Program-made: the position numbers and the translations under genes | Origin: Pseudokordiimonas caeni | GTDB taxonomy: Bacteria; Pseudomonadota; Alphaproteobacteria; Sphingomonadales; Kordiimonadaceae | DNA length: 64,000 nucleotides | NCBI RefSeq assembly: GCF_026719705.1 | Contig: NZ_JAPPRR010000002.1 | Span: 435,091 to 499,090 of the forward strand | Reading direction: 5' to 3' | In this document: positions 9,907 to 19,018 of the stretch, in pieces | Layout of the letters: each line of letters starts with the position of its first letter | How positions within the stretch are numbered: position 1 is the first letter of the stretch | The notes under the pieces: generated by a model | The model's input: the letters and a program-made list of their open reading frames with translations, nothing else | Database searches by the model: none | What the model was told of the DNA's origin: nothing

Positions 9907-10818
9907 TTAAATCCCGCAAACACCCAGCCGGCCGCACAGGTCGTCCAGCTGATCGAGCGTCTCATAGCGGATGGTGACGACACCGCCCTCGCCGTCCGCG
10001 CCACCGCCATGCTCGATCGTCACCTTCATGCCGGTTGCCGCCGAAAGATCTTTCTCCAGCGCCACCGTATCGGCATCCTTCGCTTTGCCGGTGCCGGAAA
10101 GGCCACGCGCCTTGGGCGCCGCCGGGCGACCCTTGGCTTCGTTCGCCAATACTTCGGTCTGGCGGACCGAAAGGCCTTCCTTGACGATGCGTTTGGCGAT
10201 CTCTTCTGCGTCCGCCGCGCCAATCAGCGCGCGGGCATGCCCCATCGAGATGGCGCCGGCATTGACCATATCCTGCACATTTGTGGGCAGCAGCAGCAGG
10301 CGCATCAGGTTGGCCACATGGCTGCGGCTTTTACCGACAATTTCCGCCGCCGTTTCCTGCGTATGGCCGAACTCGTCAATGAGCCGCTTGTAGGCTGTAG
10401 CTTCCTCGATGGCGCTCAGGTCCTGCCGCTGGACGTTCTCAACGATGGCGATCTCGAGCACTTCGGAGTCCGAAAGCTCGCGCACCACCACCGGCACTTC
10501 GTGGATGCCGGCTTTCTGGGCCGCCCGCCAGCGCCGCTCGCCGGCCACGATCTGGAACCGGTCGCCACCCATCGGCCGCACGAGGATCGGCTGCAAAACG
10601 CCCTTCTCCTTGATCGAGGCCGTCAGTTCGGCAATCGCCGCGTCATCAAACCGATTGCGCGGCTGGGCATTGTTGCGCTCCAGAAAGGCGATCGGCAGCA
10701 CGCGACGCGAGGCATCGCCGATGGCGGCCTGAGCGGCCACCACCTGCGGGCGGTCGTCAGCGAGAAGAGCGGAAAGGCCTTTCCCTAGGCCTTTTTTGGG
10801 CTTGGCACCAAGTTGCAT
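9907..10818 (-). CDS. parB: Chromosome partitioning protein ParB
   Basis: CTP-dependent DNA clamp that loads at parS and spreads to organise the origin region. The 303-residue protein starts with the family GLGKGLSALL motif (ParA-activating N-terminus), then carries the CTP-binding segments with GERRWRAAQ and ENVQRQDLSAIEEA, the HTH region around KSRSHVANLMRLL that reads parS, and the C-terminal dimerisation domain. It lies 35 bases downstream of parA. Four parS-like sites lie 1.2-3.9 kb upstream in the same gene cluster. Confidence 0.97.
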   Translation of the reverse strand: MQLGAKPKKGLGKGLSALLADDRPQVVAAQAAIGDASRRVLPIAFLERNNAQPRNRFDDAAIAELTASIKEKGVLQPILVRPMGGDRFQIVAGERRWRAAQKAGIHEVPVVVRELSDSEVLEIAIVENVQRQDLSAIEEATAYKRLIDEFGHTQETAAEIVGKSRSHVANLMRLLLLPTNVQDMVNAGAISMGHARALIGAADAEEIAKRIVKEGLSVRQTEVLANEAKGRPAAPKARGLSGTGKAKDADTVALEKDLSAATGMKVTIEHGGGADGEGGVVTIRYETLDQLDDLCGRLGVCGI

Positions 10819-10853
10819 TGATAGTCCTAACGTATTGTTTTTATTTTAGTATT

Positions 10854-11651
10854 TCAGGCCGCAAGCGCGCCGTCACGGGTGAGAAGCTCTCGCGCCAGGC
10901 TGATATAGGCCTGACTGCCCGGGCAGCGGTGATCGTAAATGAGCGCCGGCATACCGTGGCTCGGCGCTTCCGATATCCGCACGTTACGCGGAATCATCGT
11001 CTCGTAAACCTGCGAACCGAGATACTGGCGCACGTCGCTCGCCACCTGTTCCGACAGCCGGTTGCGGCGGTCGAACATCGTCAGCACGATCCCGTTGATC
11101 GTGAGGGTGGGGTTGAGGCTCGCCTGCACCTGATTGATCGTTTTGAGGAGAAGGCTGAGGCCTTCAAGTGCGAAAAACTCACACTGCAACGGTACCAGTA
11201 CCTGATCGGCCGCCACAAAGGCATTGATCGTGAGGAGCGACAGCGAAGGCGGGCAATCAATCAGGACATAATCATAGGCCGACGAAACTTCGGCCAGGTC
11301 GAAGGCCTGACGCAGGCGAAAATTGCGCTGGGGTAGCTCTGCAAGCTCAAGGTCCGCGCCCGAAAGATCCACCGTCGAGGGGATCAGTTCGACAAGCGGG
11401 ACTTCGGTTTCGATCACCGCGTCCTGCAGGGCTGCTGCACCCATCACCACGTCGTAGGATGTGATTTCACGGGAGGCCCGGTCGATGCCAAGGCCCGTTG
11501 AAGCGTTGCCCTGGGGGTCGAGATCCACGATAAGCACATGCTTGTCCACTGCTGCCATCGCGGTTGCCAGATTGATCGCTGTTGTCGTCTTGCCGACGCC
11601 ACCCTTCTGATTCGCCACTGCGATGATGCGGCCTTTGCCGGATTGTGCCAT
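10854..11651 (-). CDS. parA: Chromosome partitioning ATPase ParA
   Basis: Walker-type ATPase that moves ParB-parS complexes. The deviant Walker A KGGVGKTTT lies at residues 16-24 and the Walker B region VLIDCPPSLSLL near 135. The 265-residue length without an N-terminal HTH identifies a chromosomal ParA/Soj and not a plasmid-type protein. A GGGGGGCGG ribosome site immediately precedes the ATG. It belongs to the rsmG-parA-parB run downstream of mnmG. Confidence 0.97.
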   Translation of the reverse strand: MAQSGKGRIIAVANQKGGVGKTTTAINLATAMAAVDKHVLIVDLDPQGNASTGLGIDRASREITSYDVVMGAAALQDAVIETEVPLVELIPSTVDLSGADLELAELPQRNFRLRQAFDLAEVSSAYDYVLIDCPPSLSLLTINAFVAADQVLVPLQCEFFALEGLSLLLKTINQVQASLNPTLTINGIVLTMFDRRNRLSEQVASDVRQYLGSQVYETMIPRNVRISEAPSHGMPALIYDHRCPGSQAYISLARELLTRDGALAA

Positions 11652-11712
11652 GTCCGCCCCCCTTCAGGCTGATGCCAGATGGACTAATTGTCTGGTTTTA
11701 TTGGATTCCGCC

Positions 11713-12345
11713 TCAGGAGAGGAGGGGCTGAACTGCAGTGAGCCGCAAGATCACGCCCTTGTCGTCGCTCAGGCTTTGGAACCGGTCGACACCCATCTTC
11801 CACGCCTTCATGGCCTCGGTCAATTCGTCTTCCGCACCTTCGCCCTTGAGGAGCCAGAATTCGGTATCGGGGCCGATAAACGGTCGCCCCCAGTCAAGCA
11901 GTTGCCCCACCTTGGCACAGGCGCGTGATGTGATGAAATCGATGGAGAAAGGTTCAAGCGCTTCGATTCGCGCGTTATGGATCGTGGCACGGGCCGATGT
12001 TTCACGTGAAACCTGCCCCATGAAGCTGCACTTCTTGCCGTTGCTTTCCACCATATGCGCGTGACCGAGCCCCATGATGGAAAGCACGAGCCCCGGGAAA
12101 CCGGCGCCCGAGCCGATATCAAGGAAGGTGAAATCACCCTCCCCTTTCGCCTTGCGGATAAGCGGGTAAAGCTGTGCAGAATCGAGGAAATGGCGGCGCC
12201 ACAGATCGGGGATCGTGGTATCGGATACCAGATTCTTGGCCTTCTGCCACTTCACGAGGAGCGCGGCATAGGCCTCCAGCTTCGCAAGTGTTTCACGTGG
12301 AACTGAAAGATCGGCCGCCAGATCGGCGGGGCCATAGCTCGCCAT
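11713..12345 (-). CDS. rsmG: 16S rRNA (guanine-527-N7)-methyltransferase RsmG
   Basis: SAM-dependent methylation of G527 in 16S rRNA. The SAM-binding motif FLDIGSGAGFPG lies near residue 72, and the 210-residue length is typical. It begins two bases after the mnmG stop and is followed by parA 61 bases on, the classical gidA-gidB-parA-parB order. The coding sequence contains two parS-like sites (11998-12013 and 12289-12304), so its codons also serve as ParB loading sites. Confidence 0.96.
   Translation of the reverse strand: MASYGPADLAADLSVPRETLAKLEAYAALLVKWQKAKNLVSDTTIPDLWRRHFLDSAQLYPLIRKAKGEGDFTFLDIGSGAGFPGLVLSIMGLGHAHMVESNGKKCSFMGQVSRETSARATIHNARIEALEPFSIDFITSRACAKVGQLLDWGRPFIGPDTEFWLLKGEGAEDELTEAMKAWKMGVDRFQSLSDDKGVILRLTAVQPLLS
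11998..12013. other. parS site 1 (15 of 16 bases), inside rsmG
   Basis: TGTTTCACGTGAAACC differs from the palindromic parS TGTTTCACGTGAAACA only at the last base. The CACGTG core and both flanks that contact the ParB HTH are intact. Confidence 0.85.
12289..12304. other. parS-like site 2, inside rsmG
   Basis: TGTTTCACGTGGAACT keeps the CACGTG core and TGTTT arm. It differs from the palindrome at two positions, one of which is tolerated in the usual parS consensus. Likely a weaker ParB site. Confidence 0.65.
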
Positions 12346-12347
12346 GG

Positions 12348-14225
12348 TCAGGCCGCCCGCTTGCGCTTGATGTGCCCGAGGATGAGCGTGAGCGCCGCCG
12401 GCGTCACCCCTGCGATCCGGGCCGCGGCGCCAAGCGTGGCGGGTCGAGCCGTCCGGAATTTCTCACGCATCTCGTTCGACAAGCCGGGGATCGCATCAAA
12501 ATCCAGCTCTTCGGGGATCGTCAGGGCCTCGTCGCGGCGGAAGGCATCCACATCTGCCTGCTGCCGATCCAGATAGCCGGCATACATGGCGTCAATGCCG
12601 AGCTGCTCCGCGATCGCCGGATCGATGGCGCCAAGCTCCTCGGGCCAGATGGATTTCAGCTGGGCAAACTCGATGGTCGAAAAACCAAGAAGCGTTTCAG
12701 CAGACCGGCGCTGGCCATCCTGATTGAGCGCAAGGCCATGCTTGCCGGCTTCGTTCGGCGTCAGCGATAGACCCTGCAGGGTGGCGCGGCCAGCTGCCAG
12801 CGCCGCCTTCTTCTCCGCAAACGCCTCGCGGCGCTCGCAGCCGATCAGACCCACGCGGTCACCGATATCGGTCAGGCGCTGATCCGCATTATCGGCCCGA
12901 AGCGTCAGACGGTATTCAGCCCGGCTCGTGAACATGCGATAGGGCTCGCGCGTACCCTGCGTAATCAGGTCATCGAGCATCACACCGATATAGGCGTCAG
13001 CCCGGTCGAGGATGAAGGGCGTTTCACTGCCACCCGTCGCAAGCGCGGCGTTCGCCCCCGCCATCAGCCCTTGGGCGGCGGCTTCCTCGTACCCTGTTGT
13101 ACCGTTGATCTGGCCAGCCAGATAAAGCCCGTTCACCCGACGGGTCTCGAGAGTCGCTTTCAGTTCGCGCGGGTCGATGAAATCATATTCGATCGCATAG
13201 CCGGGGCGAATGATCGTCACCTTCTCAAGGCCGGGGATCGACCGGATGAGCGCGTCCTGCACTTCTTCAGGCAGGCTTGTCGATATCCCATTCGGATAAA
13301 CGGTCGGGTCATCCAGGCCTTCGGGCTCAAGGAAAATCTGGTGGCTTTCCTTGTCGGCAAAACGCACCACCTTGTCCTCGATGGACGGGCAGTAGCGCGG
13401 GCCCCTGCCCTCGATCTGGCCGGAATACATCGGCGCACGGTGCAGGTTATCCTTGATCACCTGATGCGTCCGCTCGGTCGTCCGTGTGATGAAGCAGCTG
13501 ATCTGCGGCGTGGTGATTTCACGTGTAAGGAAGGAGAAAGGCACCGGCGGATTGTCACCCGGCTGTTCCTCGCATGCCGACCAGTCGATGGTGCGGCCAT
13601 CAAGGCGCGCCGGCGTGCCGGTCTTCAGGCGGCCGAGCTCGAACCCGAGGCCCATAAGCGTGTCGGAAAGGCCGAGCGCCGGTGCTTCGCCAACGCGACC
13701 CGCCGGGATCTTTTTCTCACCGATATGGATCAGGCCGCGCAGGAAAGTCCCAGTTGTCAGGATCACCGCCCCCGCCCGGATCTCGGTGCCGTCAGCCAGC
13801 ACCACGCCGCCCACCCGCGGCTTGTCACCAGACCGGTCGATGATCAGGTCTTCGACGGCCCCGCCAAGGATCGAAAGGTTGGCATAGTCGCCAAGGATCG
13901 CGTGCATGGCCTCACGGTAGAGCTTGCGATCGGATTGCGCGCGTGGACCCTGTACGGCCGGACCCTTGCGACGATTGAGCAGGCGGAACTGAATGCCGGC
14001 TGCATCCGCCACCTTGCCCATGACGCCGTCCAGCGCATCAATTTCGCGCACCAGATGGCCCTTGCCCAGTCCCCCGATGGCCGGGTTGCAAGACATCTCG
14101 CCAACCGTTTCCGGCTTGTGGGTGACAAGCAGCGTTTTGGCGCCGACGCGGGCAGACGCCGCTGCCGCCTCGGCCCCGGCGTGGCCGCCGCCAATCACGA
14201 TCACATCAAACACGCTCGCGCTCAT
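12348..14225 (-). CDS. mnmG: tRNA uridine-5-carboxymethylaminomethyl modification enzyme MnmG
   Basis: FAD protein that with MnmE modifies the wobble uridine of several tRNAs. The dinucleotide-binding [10 protein letters not shown] lies within the first 25 residues, and the MnmG signature [20 protein letters not shown] follows near 55. The frame opens at 14231 with two alternative codons, but the ATG at 14225 (MSASVFDV) gives the standard 625-residue protein. mnmE lies upstream across a 175-base spacer carrying a perfect parS; rsmG follows directly. Confidence 0.97.
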   Translation of the reverse strand: MSASVFDVIVIGGGHAGAEAAAASARVGAKTLLVTHKPETVGEMSCNPAIGGLGKGHLVREIDALDGVMGKVADAAGIQFRLLNRRKGPAVQGPRAQSDRKLYREAMHAILGDYANLSILGGAVEDLIIDRSGDKPRVGGVVLADGTEIRAGAVILTTGTFLRGLIHIGEKKIPAGRVGEAPALGLSDTLMGLGFELGRLKTGTPARLDGRTIDWSACEEQPGDNPPVPFSFLTREITTPQISCFITRTTERTHQVIKDNLHRAPMYSGQIEGRGPRYCPSIEDKVVRFADKESHQIFLEPEGLDDPTVYPNGISTSLPEEVQDALIRSIPGLEKVTIIRPGYAIEYDFIDPRELKATLETRRVNGLYLAGQINGTTGYEEAAAQGLMAGANAALATGGSETPFILDRADAYIGVMLDDLITQGTREPYRMFTSRAEYRLTLRADNADQRLTDIGDRVGLIGCERREAFAEKKAALAAGRATLQGLSLTPNEAGKHGLALNQDGQRRSAETLLGFSTIEFAQLKSIWPEELGAIDPAIAEQLGIDAMYAGYLDRQQADVDAFRRDEALTIPEELDFDAIPGLSNEMREKFRTARPATLGAAARIAGVTPAALTLILGHIKRKRAA

Positions 14226-14366
14226 CCACAAACCTCACGCATGACAAAAGACAGGCCACCCCGCATCCCACGCGGCGCGACTTGCCCAACCTGCCCTGAA
14301 ACATGGCGGGGTCTATACTAGAGAAAGGCGTTTAAGTCAAAGTTAAGCGGGCCGCTCACCCATGTG

Positions 14367-14382
14367 TGTTTCACGTGAAACA
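14367..14382. other. parS site 3, perfect 16-bp palindrome between mnmG and mnmE
   Basis: TGTTTCACGTGAAACA is a perfect palindrome identical to the bacterial parS consensus. It is the only one of the four sites lying between genes (the mnmE 3' end to mnmG 5' spacer) and is likely the strongest ParB loading site in the window. Confidence 0.93.
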
Positions 14383-14400
14383 CGGGACCGCTTCTGACTG

Positions 14401-15759
14401 CTACTTCCCGATACAGAAATCAGAAAAGATCACATCCAGAAGATCCTCAACACCGACGCGTCCGGTGATGCGGCCAAGCGCACGGGCCGCCATGCGAACA
14501 TCTTCAGCAGCGAGCACGGCATCCGCGCCTGCGTTTGCCTCGAAACGCATCAGATGCTCCACCGTTTCGGAAAGCGCCTGGGCATGGCGCAGACGGGTCA
14601 GGCTTGGTGCCTCGCGCGGTGCCATCGCGTCCATCACATGGTCGCCTAGCCGCGCGAACAGGTCATCAAGCCCATGCTCGGTTTTTGCTGAAACGGCGGC
14701 AAAACCGACAAGGTCCGCTGGCACATCCTTTTGTTCCACGTGAAACATCGCTGTGCGATCGGCCTGCGTGACCACAAGGAAGGCGCCCTCCCCGAGCCAC
14801 TCGGTGACCCCTTTCGGGATTTGTGGCCAGTCGTCGGCGCGCACCAGCACGAGGCGCAAGTCGGCTTCCTGTGCCCGCGCCCGCGCCCGGCGGATGCCTT
14901 CGGCTTCAACCGCACCAGCCCCTTCGTCGCGGAGGCCTGCTGTATCGATCAAGCGTACCGGATAGCCGCCAAGATCAAGCTGCACTTCGAGCACGTCACG
15001 CGTTGTGCCGGCCTCATCCGAAACGATTGCGACATCGGATTTCGCGAGCGCATTCATGAGGGTCGATTTGCCCGCGTTCGGCTCACCGAGGATCACGATC
15101 CGGTAGCCGTCCCTTAGCGCCCTGCCCCGGCGGCCATCCGCAAGGTGCGCTTCGATCGACTGGCGCAGGCGGGCGATTTCGGGCCGCACCGCGCCCGCTA
15201 CCCCTTCGGGCAAATCCTCGTCGGGGAAATCAATGTCGGCTTCGAGATGCGCGAGGTGAGATACAAGCGCGGTGCGCCAGCCTTCATAAAGCGTACGCAG
15301 AGCACCATCCATCTGGCGGAGTGCCACTTCCCGCTGGGCGGCGGTCTGCGCATGGATCAGGTCGTTCAGGCCTTCGGCTTCGGTGAGGTCGAGCTTGCCG
15401 TGCTCGAATGCGCGGCGGGAAAATTCACCGGGCTCGGCGGGGCGCAAGCCTTCTATGGCACCAAGTGCCTCGATGACGCCCGCCACCACGGCGCGCCCAC
15501 CGTGAAGATGCAGCTCGACCACATCCTCCCCCGTGAAGCTTGCCGGCCCTTTGAAATAAAGGACAAGCGCTTCATCGAGCCGCGCACCGGTTGCAGGATC
15601 GGTCAGCCGTCGCAGTGCCGCCTTGCGCGGCTCCGGGCGGGTCTTGCCGGGGGTCAGCGCCTCGAGTGCCGTCCCTGCCCGCGGGCCGGAAAGCCGCACA
15701 ACGGCCACGCCGGCGACACCAGCGCCCGAAGACAGGGCAAAGATTGTATCCGTGGTCAA
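14401..15759 (-). CDS. mnmE: tRNA modification GTPase MnmE
   Basis: GTPase partner of MnmG in cmnm5U34 synthesis. The N-terminal formyl-THF-binding domain (about 1-120) precedes a helical domain with an inserted G domain: P-loop GEPNAGKST near residue 226 and G3 DTAGLRDE near 270. The C-terminus ends in the required CxGK motif (FCIGK, C449). The length of 452 is normal. The gene contains a perfect parS site in its G-domain coding region and follows the small DUF6489 gene by 24 bases. Confidence 0.97.
   Translation of the reverse strand: MTTDTIFALSSGAGVAGVAVVRLSGPRAGTALEALTPGKTRPEPRKAALRRLTDPATGARLDEALVLYFKGPASFTGEDVVELHLHGGRAVVAGVIEALGAIEGLRPAEPGEFSRRAFEHGKLDLTEAEGLNDLIHAQTAAQREVALRQMDGALRTLYEGWRTALVSHLAHLEADIDFPDEDLPEGVAGAVRPEIARLRQSIEAHLADGRRGRALRDGYRIVILGEPNAGKSTLMNALAKSDVAIVSDEAGTTRDVLEVQLDLGGYPVRLIDTAGLRDEGAGAVEAEGIRRARARAQEADLRLVLVRADDWPQIPKGVTEWLGEGAFLVVTQADRTAMFHVEQKDVPADLVGFAAVSAKTEHGLDDLFARLGDHVMDAMAPREAPSLTRLRHAQALSETVEHLMRFEANAGADAVLAAEDVRMAARALGRITGRVGVEDLLDVIFSDFCIGK
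14732..14747. other. parS site 4, inside mnmE
   Basis: TGTTCCACGTGAAACA matches the well-known Bacillus/Caulobacter-type parS sequence exactly (TGTTNCACGTGAAACA). It lies within mnmE, 350 bp from the intergenic site. Confidence 0.92.
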
Positions 15760-15783
15760 GAATTCACCAGTAACTATATGATT

Positions 15784-16044
15784 TTATTTGTCTTTTGATG
15801 TGTCTTGCGTGCCCGCAAGGCCCGACATCATGCTCCACATGCTTTTCTGGAACTCGCCAAGGCCTGTGTTGGCGCCGCCCATCCACAATTTGATGGCCTT
15901 GTCGATATCCTCGGCATCGAAGCCTTTTTCGATCCGGCGTTTCATCTCGTCCATCATCGCATCATTCAGTGGCCGCACATCCGGCAGGCCAAAAAAGGTG
16001 CGGGCTTCCTCGGGTGTACAATCGATATCGATGGTAATCTTCAT
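15784..16044 (-). CDS. DUF6489 family small protein
   Basis: An 86-residue soluble protein of unknown function, beginning with MKITIDIDCTPEEARTFFGLPDV and continuing as a helical, Met-rich segment. I recognise it as a DUF6489-type protein, found in Alphaproteobacteria. It is the first gene of the run leading into mnmE (24-base gap) and is divergent from ogt. A polymer- or phasin-like association has been loosely suggested by its Met/Trp-rich helix, but the sequence gives no proof. Confidence 0.75.
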   Translation of the reverse strand: MKITIDIDCTPEEARTFFGLPDVRPLNDAMMDEMKRRIEKGFDAEDIDKAIKLWMGGANTGLGEFQKSMWSMMSGLAGTQDTSKDK

Positions 16045-16094
16045 GGGGCATCGACCTTCCGGCTTGCCGCCAGGCAGGCGGGCTTGATAGCGTC

Positions 16095-16619
16095 GTGTCA
16101 GACTTCTCTTCTAGCCGGAGCCGATCCTTGCCGCAACTCTCGATGCATACGCCGATTTCCGACCTGACGATCCACGAATGGGACGGCGCGCTTGTGGCGC
16201 TCGACTGGGGTTGGGGCGGCGAGGACGAACCGACGCCGCTGCTCCGCGAAGCCAAGCGTCAGCTCGACGCCTATTTCGATGGCGACCTGACAAGGTTTGA
16301 CCTGCCCTTCGCACCCGAAGGCACTCCTTTCCAAAAGCGCCTGTGGCGGGCACTATCGGATATCCCTTACGGAGAGACCCGGTCTTACGGCGAACTGGCA
16401 ACAGCCCTTACCTCATCTGCCCGTGCGGTCGGGACGGCGTGCGGGCGCAACCCGTTACCGATCCTCATCCCCTGCCACCGGGTGCTGGCAGCGGGTGGCA
16501 ATATGGGTGGTTACTCCGGCGATGGCGGCCTGATGACCAAGAAGGCGCTTCTGGTGCTTGAAGGCGCCATGAGCGTCGAACAAGGACTGATGCTTGAAGC
16601 CTTGGGGTTCCTTGATTAA
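16095..16619 (+). CDS. ogt: Methylated-DNA--protein-cysteine methyltransferase
   Basis: Suicide repair enzyme that removes O6-alkyl groups from guanine. The active-site motif IPCHRV carries the acceptor cysteine at residue 127, preceded by the GTACGRNP segment that forms the DNA-binding helix region. The frame starts with a GTG at 16095 giving 174 residues; the ATG at 16143 is a reasonable alternative, and neither has a strong ribosome site. It leads a run of plus-strand genes with detoxification and redox themes. Confidence 0.93.
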   Translation: MSDFSSSRSRSLPQLSMHTPISDLTIHEWDGALVALDWGWGGEDEPTPLLREAKRQLDAYFDGDLTRFDLPFAPEGTPFQKRLWRALSDIPYGETRSYGELATALTSSARAVGTACGRNPLPILIPCHRVLAAGGNMGGYSGDGGLMTKKALLVLEGAMSVEQGLMLEALGFLD

Positions 16620-16656
16620 CCTTGCGACCATTGCAACCGCATTTGGGGGATACACG

Positions 16657-17361
16657 ATGGGCGACTGGATCAATATCGAAGCCGGCGACGGCAGTGGCAG
16701 CTTCAAATGCTACCGGGCCCTGCCCGCTGGCGGCAAGGGTCCGGTCGTGATCGCCATCCAGGAAATCTTCGGCATCAATGCCGGCATGCGCCAGATCTGC
16801 GATGAACTGGCAGCAGAAGGCTATATCGCCCTGTCGCCCGATCTTTTCTGGCGGCAGGAAGCCGACGTGGAACTGACCGACAAGACGGATGCCGAATGGC
16901 AGCGCGCCTTCGCCCTGATGCAGGGCATGGATATCGACAAGGCGATAGAGGATATCGCCACCACCATCGCTGCCGCCCGTCGGCTGGAAGGGGCGTCGGG
17001 CAAGGTGGGCGCTACCGGCTACTGCCTTGGCGGGCTTCTCGCTTATCTCACCGCCTGCCGCACCGGGATCGACGCCACCGTCAGCTATTACGGGGTGAAT
17101 ATCGACAAGTTCCTGATTGAAGCCACCATGATGGAAACGCCCCTCGTGCTGCATATCGCGGGCGAGGACAAGTTCGTGTCGAAAGAGGCGCAAGCCACCA
17201 TCAAGGCCGGCCTCAAGAACAATCCGCTTGTCGAGGTCCATGTCTATGACGGCAAGGACCATGCCTTCGCTCGGCCGAACGGCATCCATTATGACGCGGA
17301 TGCCGCCACGCTCGCCAATGGCCGCACGAAAGACTTCTTTGCAAAGCATCTGAAGGCCTGA
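16657..17361 (+). CDS. Dienelactone hydrolase family protein
   Basis: Alpha/beta hydrolase. From the ATG at 16657 (GGGGA site seven bases upstream) the 234-residue protein places the dienelactone hydrolase residues at exactly the positions of the Pseudomonas enzyme: E36, C123 in GYCLGG, D171 and H202. The full catalytic set is therefore present. A real carboxymethylenebutenolidase role is possible, but no other aromatic degradation genes are nearby, so the substrate is unknown. It lies between ogt and a membrane heme protein. Confidence 0.9.
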   Translation: MGDWINIEAGDGSGSFKCYRALPAGGKGPVVIAIQEIFGINAGMRQICDELAAEGYIALSPDLFWRQEADVELTDKTDAEWQRAFALMQGMDIDKAIEDIATTIAAARRLEGASGKVGATGYCLGGLLAYLTACRTGIDATVSYYGVNIDKFLIEATMMETPLVLHIAGEDKFVSKEAQATIKAGLKNNPLVEVHVYDGKDHAFARPNGIHYDADAATLANGRTKDFFAKHLKA

Positions 17362-17387
17362 TCTTCACCCCCGCCCGGAGGGGCCTC

Positions 17388-17987
17388 ATGACCCGTCATC
17401 CACTTGCCTTCGTCATACTGGGTGCTGCCCTTTCGGCTGCAGCGGGCCTCCTGATGCTCCGTATGTTCGGAGACGGTGCCGTGGGTACAGGCTGGGCGCT
17501 GGATGCCACGGCACGGGTTTCATTCGCCTTCTGGCTTCTCACCTTCATTGCCCGACCGCTCAATGCGGTGAGCCGCAGCGATTTCAGCAAGGCGCTCGTT
17601 GCCTGGCGCCGCCAGTTCGGGATCGCATTTGCAAGTGCCCATATCGTGCATGCGTGGTTCATCGTGCAGATCGCTGCGCTGGTGCCCGCCGATTTCCCGC
17701 CCGCCCGTTTTGTCCCTGGCGGTATCGTCTATCTCGTGATCCTGATGATGTTCGCCACGAGCTTTAACCGCACGGCGAAGGCCATGCCCGGCCGCAGCTG
17801 GCAATATTTGCATCGCAGCGGCCAGTGGCTCATTGCGCTCGTCTTCCTGAATTCTTCCCTGCAGGGGATTTTCAACCCCGATCACAATCGCCTGACCCAT
17901 GTGGTGCTGGCCGCACTGATCCTTGCCGGTGTCGGCCTCAGGGCCTATGTCTGGCAAAGACAGCGCAACAGGAGACAAGCAGCATGA
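17388..17987 (+). CDS. Ferric-reductase-like (MsrQ/YedZ-like) membrane protein
   Basis: A 199-residue protein with about six hydrophobic segments. Conserved histidines in SAHIVHAW (third helix) and YLHRSGQW (fifth helix) look like heme b ligands. This matches the ferric-reductase-like transmembrane domain family that includes MsrQ, but no MsrP partner is adjacent, so the electron acceptor is unknown. A GGAGGGG ribosome site precedes the ATG. The stop overlaps the start of the quinone oxidoreductase gene (ATGA), suggesting coupled expression. Confidence 0.75.
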   Translation: MTRHPLAFVILGAALSAAAGLLMLRMFGDGAVGTGWALDATARVSFAFWLLTFIARPLNAVSRSDFSKALVAWRRQFGIAFASAHIVHAWFIVQIAALVPADFPPARFVPGGIVYLVILMMFATSFNRTAKAMPGRSWQYLHRSGQWLIALVFLNSSLQGIFNPDHNRLTHVVLAALILAGVGLRAYVWQRQRNRRQAA

Positions 17988-18964
17988 CAACAGCCCGCGT
18001 GATCCGCTTCGAAAAGACCGGTGGCCCGGAAGTATTGGCAAGTGCCACGGTTGAAATCGCCAACCCCGGCGCTGGAGAGGTCCTGATCCGGCAAGAAGCC
18101 ATCGGGCTCGATTTCATCGATACCTACCACCGCACCGGGCTTTATCCCGTGCCGCTGCCCGCTGTACCGGGGCTTGAAGCCGCTGGCGTTATTGAAGCCG
18201 TCGGCGCCGGCGTCACCGATTTCCGCGAAGGCGACCGGGTAGCCTATCCCGCCGGCCCGATGGGGTCCTACGCAAGCCACCGCCTGTTCCCGGCCGCGCG
18301 TCTCGTGAAACTGCCGGACGGGGTCGATTTCGAAGCCGCTGCCGCCTTGATGCTGAAGGGTGCCACCGTCGAATGCCTCGTCCGCCGCGCTTTCCGTGTG
18401 GAAGCGGGGCAGACCATTCTTTTCCATGCGGCGGCAGGTGGCGTCGGCCTCATTGCCTGCCAGTGGCTGAAGGCGCTCGGGGCCAATGTCATCGGTACCG
18501 TCGGGTCCGAAGAAAAGGCGGAAATCGCCCGCGCCCATGGCTGCACGCACACCATCAATTACAATACGGAGGATTTCGTCGCCCGCGTGCGCGAGATCAC
18601 AGATGGCAAGGGTGTGCCGGTTGTTTACGATGGCGTCGGCAGGGACACTTTCATGGGATCGCTCGATTGCCTTTCAAGGCGCGGCATGATGGTCAGCTTC
18701 GGGAACGCCACAGGGCCGGTAGCCCCCTTCTCGCCAGCGGTCCTTGCGCAAAAGGGCAGCCTTTTCCTCACACGTCCGACGATGATGGATTATGTGGCAA
18801 CCCGCGAGGATCTGGAGCTTTCTACAAGTACCGTGTTCGACGCCATCAAGGCCGGGCACATAACTGCAAGCGTGCGCCAGCGCTTCGCGCTTGAGGATGC
18901 GGCAGAGGCCCACCGCGCGCTTGAAAGCCGCGCCACCACGGGCCAGACAATCCTCATCCCCTGA
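17984..18964 (+). CDS. Quinone oxidoreductase (zeta-crystallin type)
   Basis: NADPH-dependent MDR-superfamily oxidoreductase without structural zinc. The 326-residue protein has the GroES-like N-terminal domain with LDFIDTYHRTGLYP and the Rossmann motif HAAAGGVGLIACQW near 150. The ATG at 17984 overlaps the preceding stop by four bases and has GGAG ten bases upstream. Likely QorA-like, reducing quinones or enals. With dienelactone hydrolase and ogt it suggests handling of reactive electrophiles, which is inference. Confidence 0.9.
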   Translation: MTTARVIRFEKTGGPEVLASATVEIANPGAGEVLIRQEAIGLDFIDTYHRTGLYPVPLPAVPGLEAAGVIEAVGAGVTDFREGDRVAYPAGPMGSYASHRLFPAARLVKLPDGVDFEAAAALMLKGATVECLVRRAFRVEAGQTILFHAAAGGVGLIACQWLKALGANVIGTVGSEEKAEIARAHGCTHTINYNTEDFVARVREITDGKGVPVVYDGVGRDTFMGSLDCLSRRGMMVSFGNATGPVAPFSPAVLAQKGSLFLTRPTMMDYVATREDLELSTSTVFDAIKAGHITASVRQRFALEDAAEAHRALESRATTGQTILIP

Positions 18965-18972
18965 AACGAAAA

Positions 18973-19001
18973 CGGCCCCGCAATCGGGGCCGCTTCTTTC
19001 T
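18973..19001. terminator. Bidirectional terminator between quinone oxidoreductase and PEP-CTERM genes
   Basis: An 8-bp GC-rich perfect stem CGGCCCCG/CGGGGCCG with a CAAT loop lies between two converging genes. It has pyrimidine-rich T runs on the plus side and TTTTCGTTT on the minus side. Confidence 0.85.
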
Positions 19002-19018
19002 GAATTCCTAGGCTGCTG

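Noticed and set aside
13513-13528. CACGTG-containing sequence in mnmG as a fifth parS
   Set aside because: Only 11 of 16 bases match and the outer arms are lost.
13071-14321. 416-codon plus-strand open frame opposite mnmG
   Set aside because: Antisense shadow of mnmG; no ribosome site or recognisable protein.
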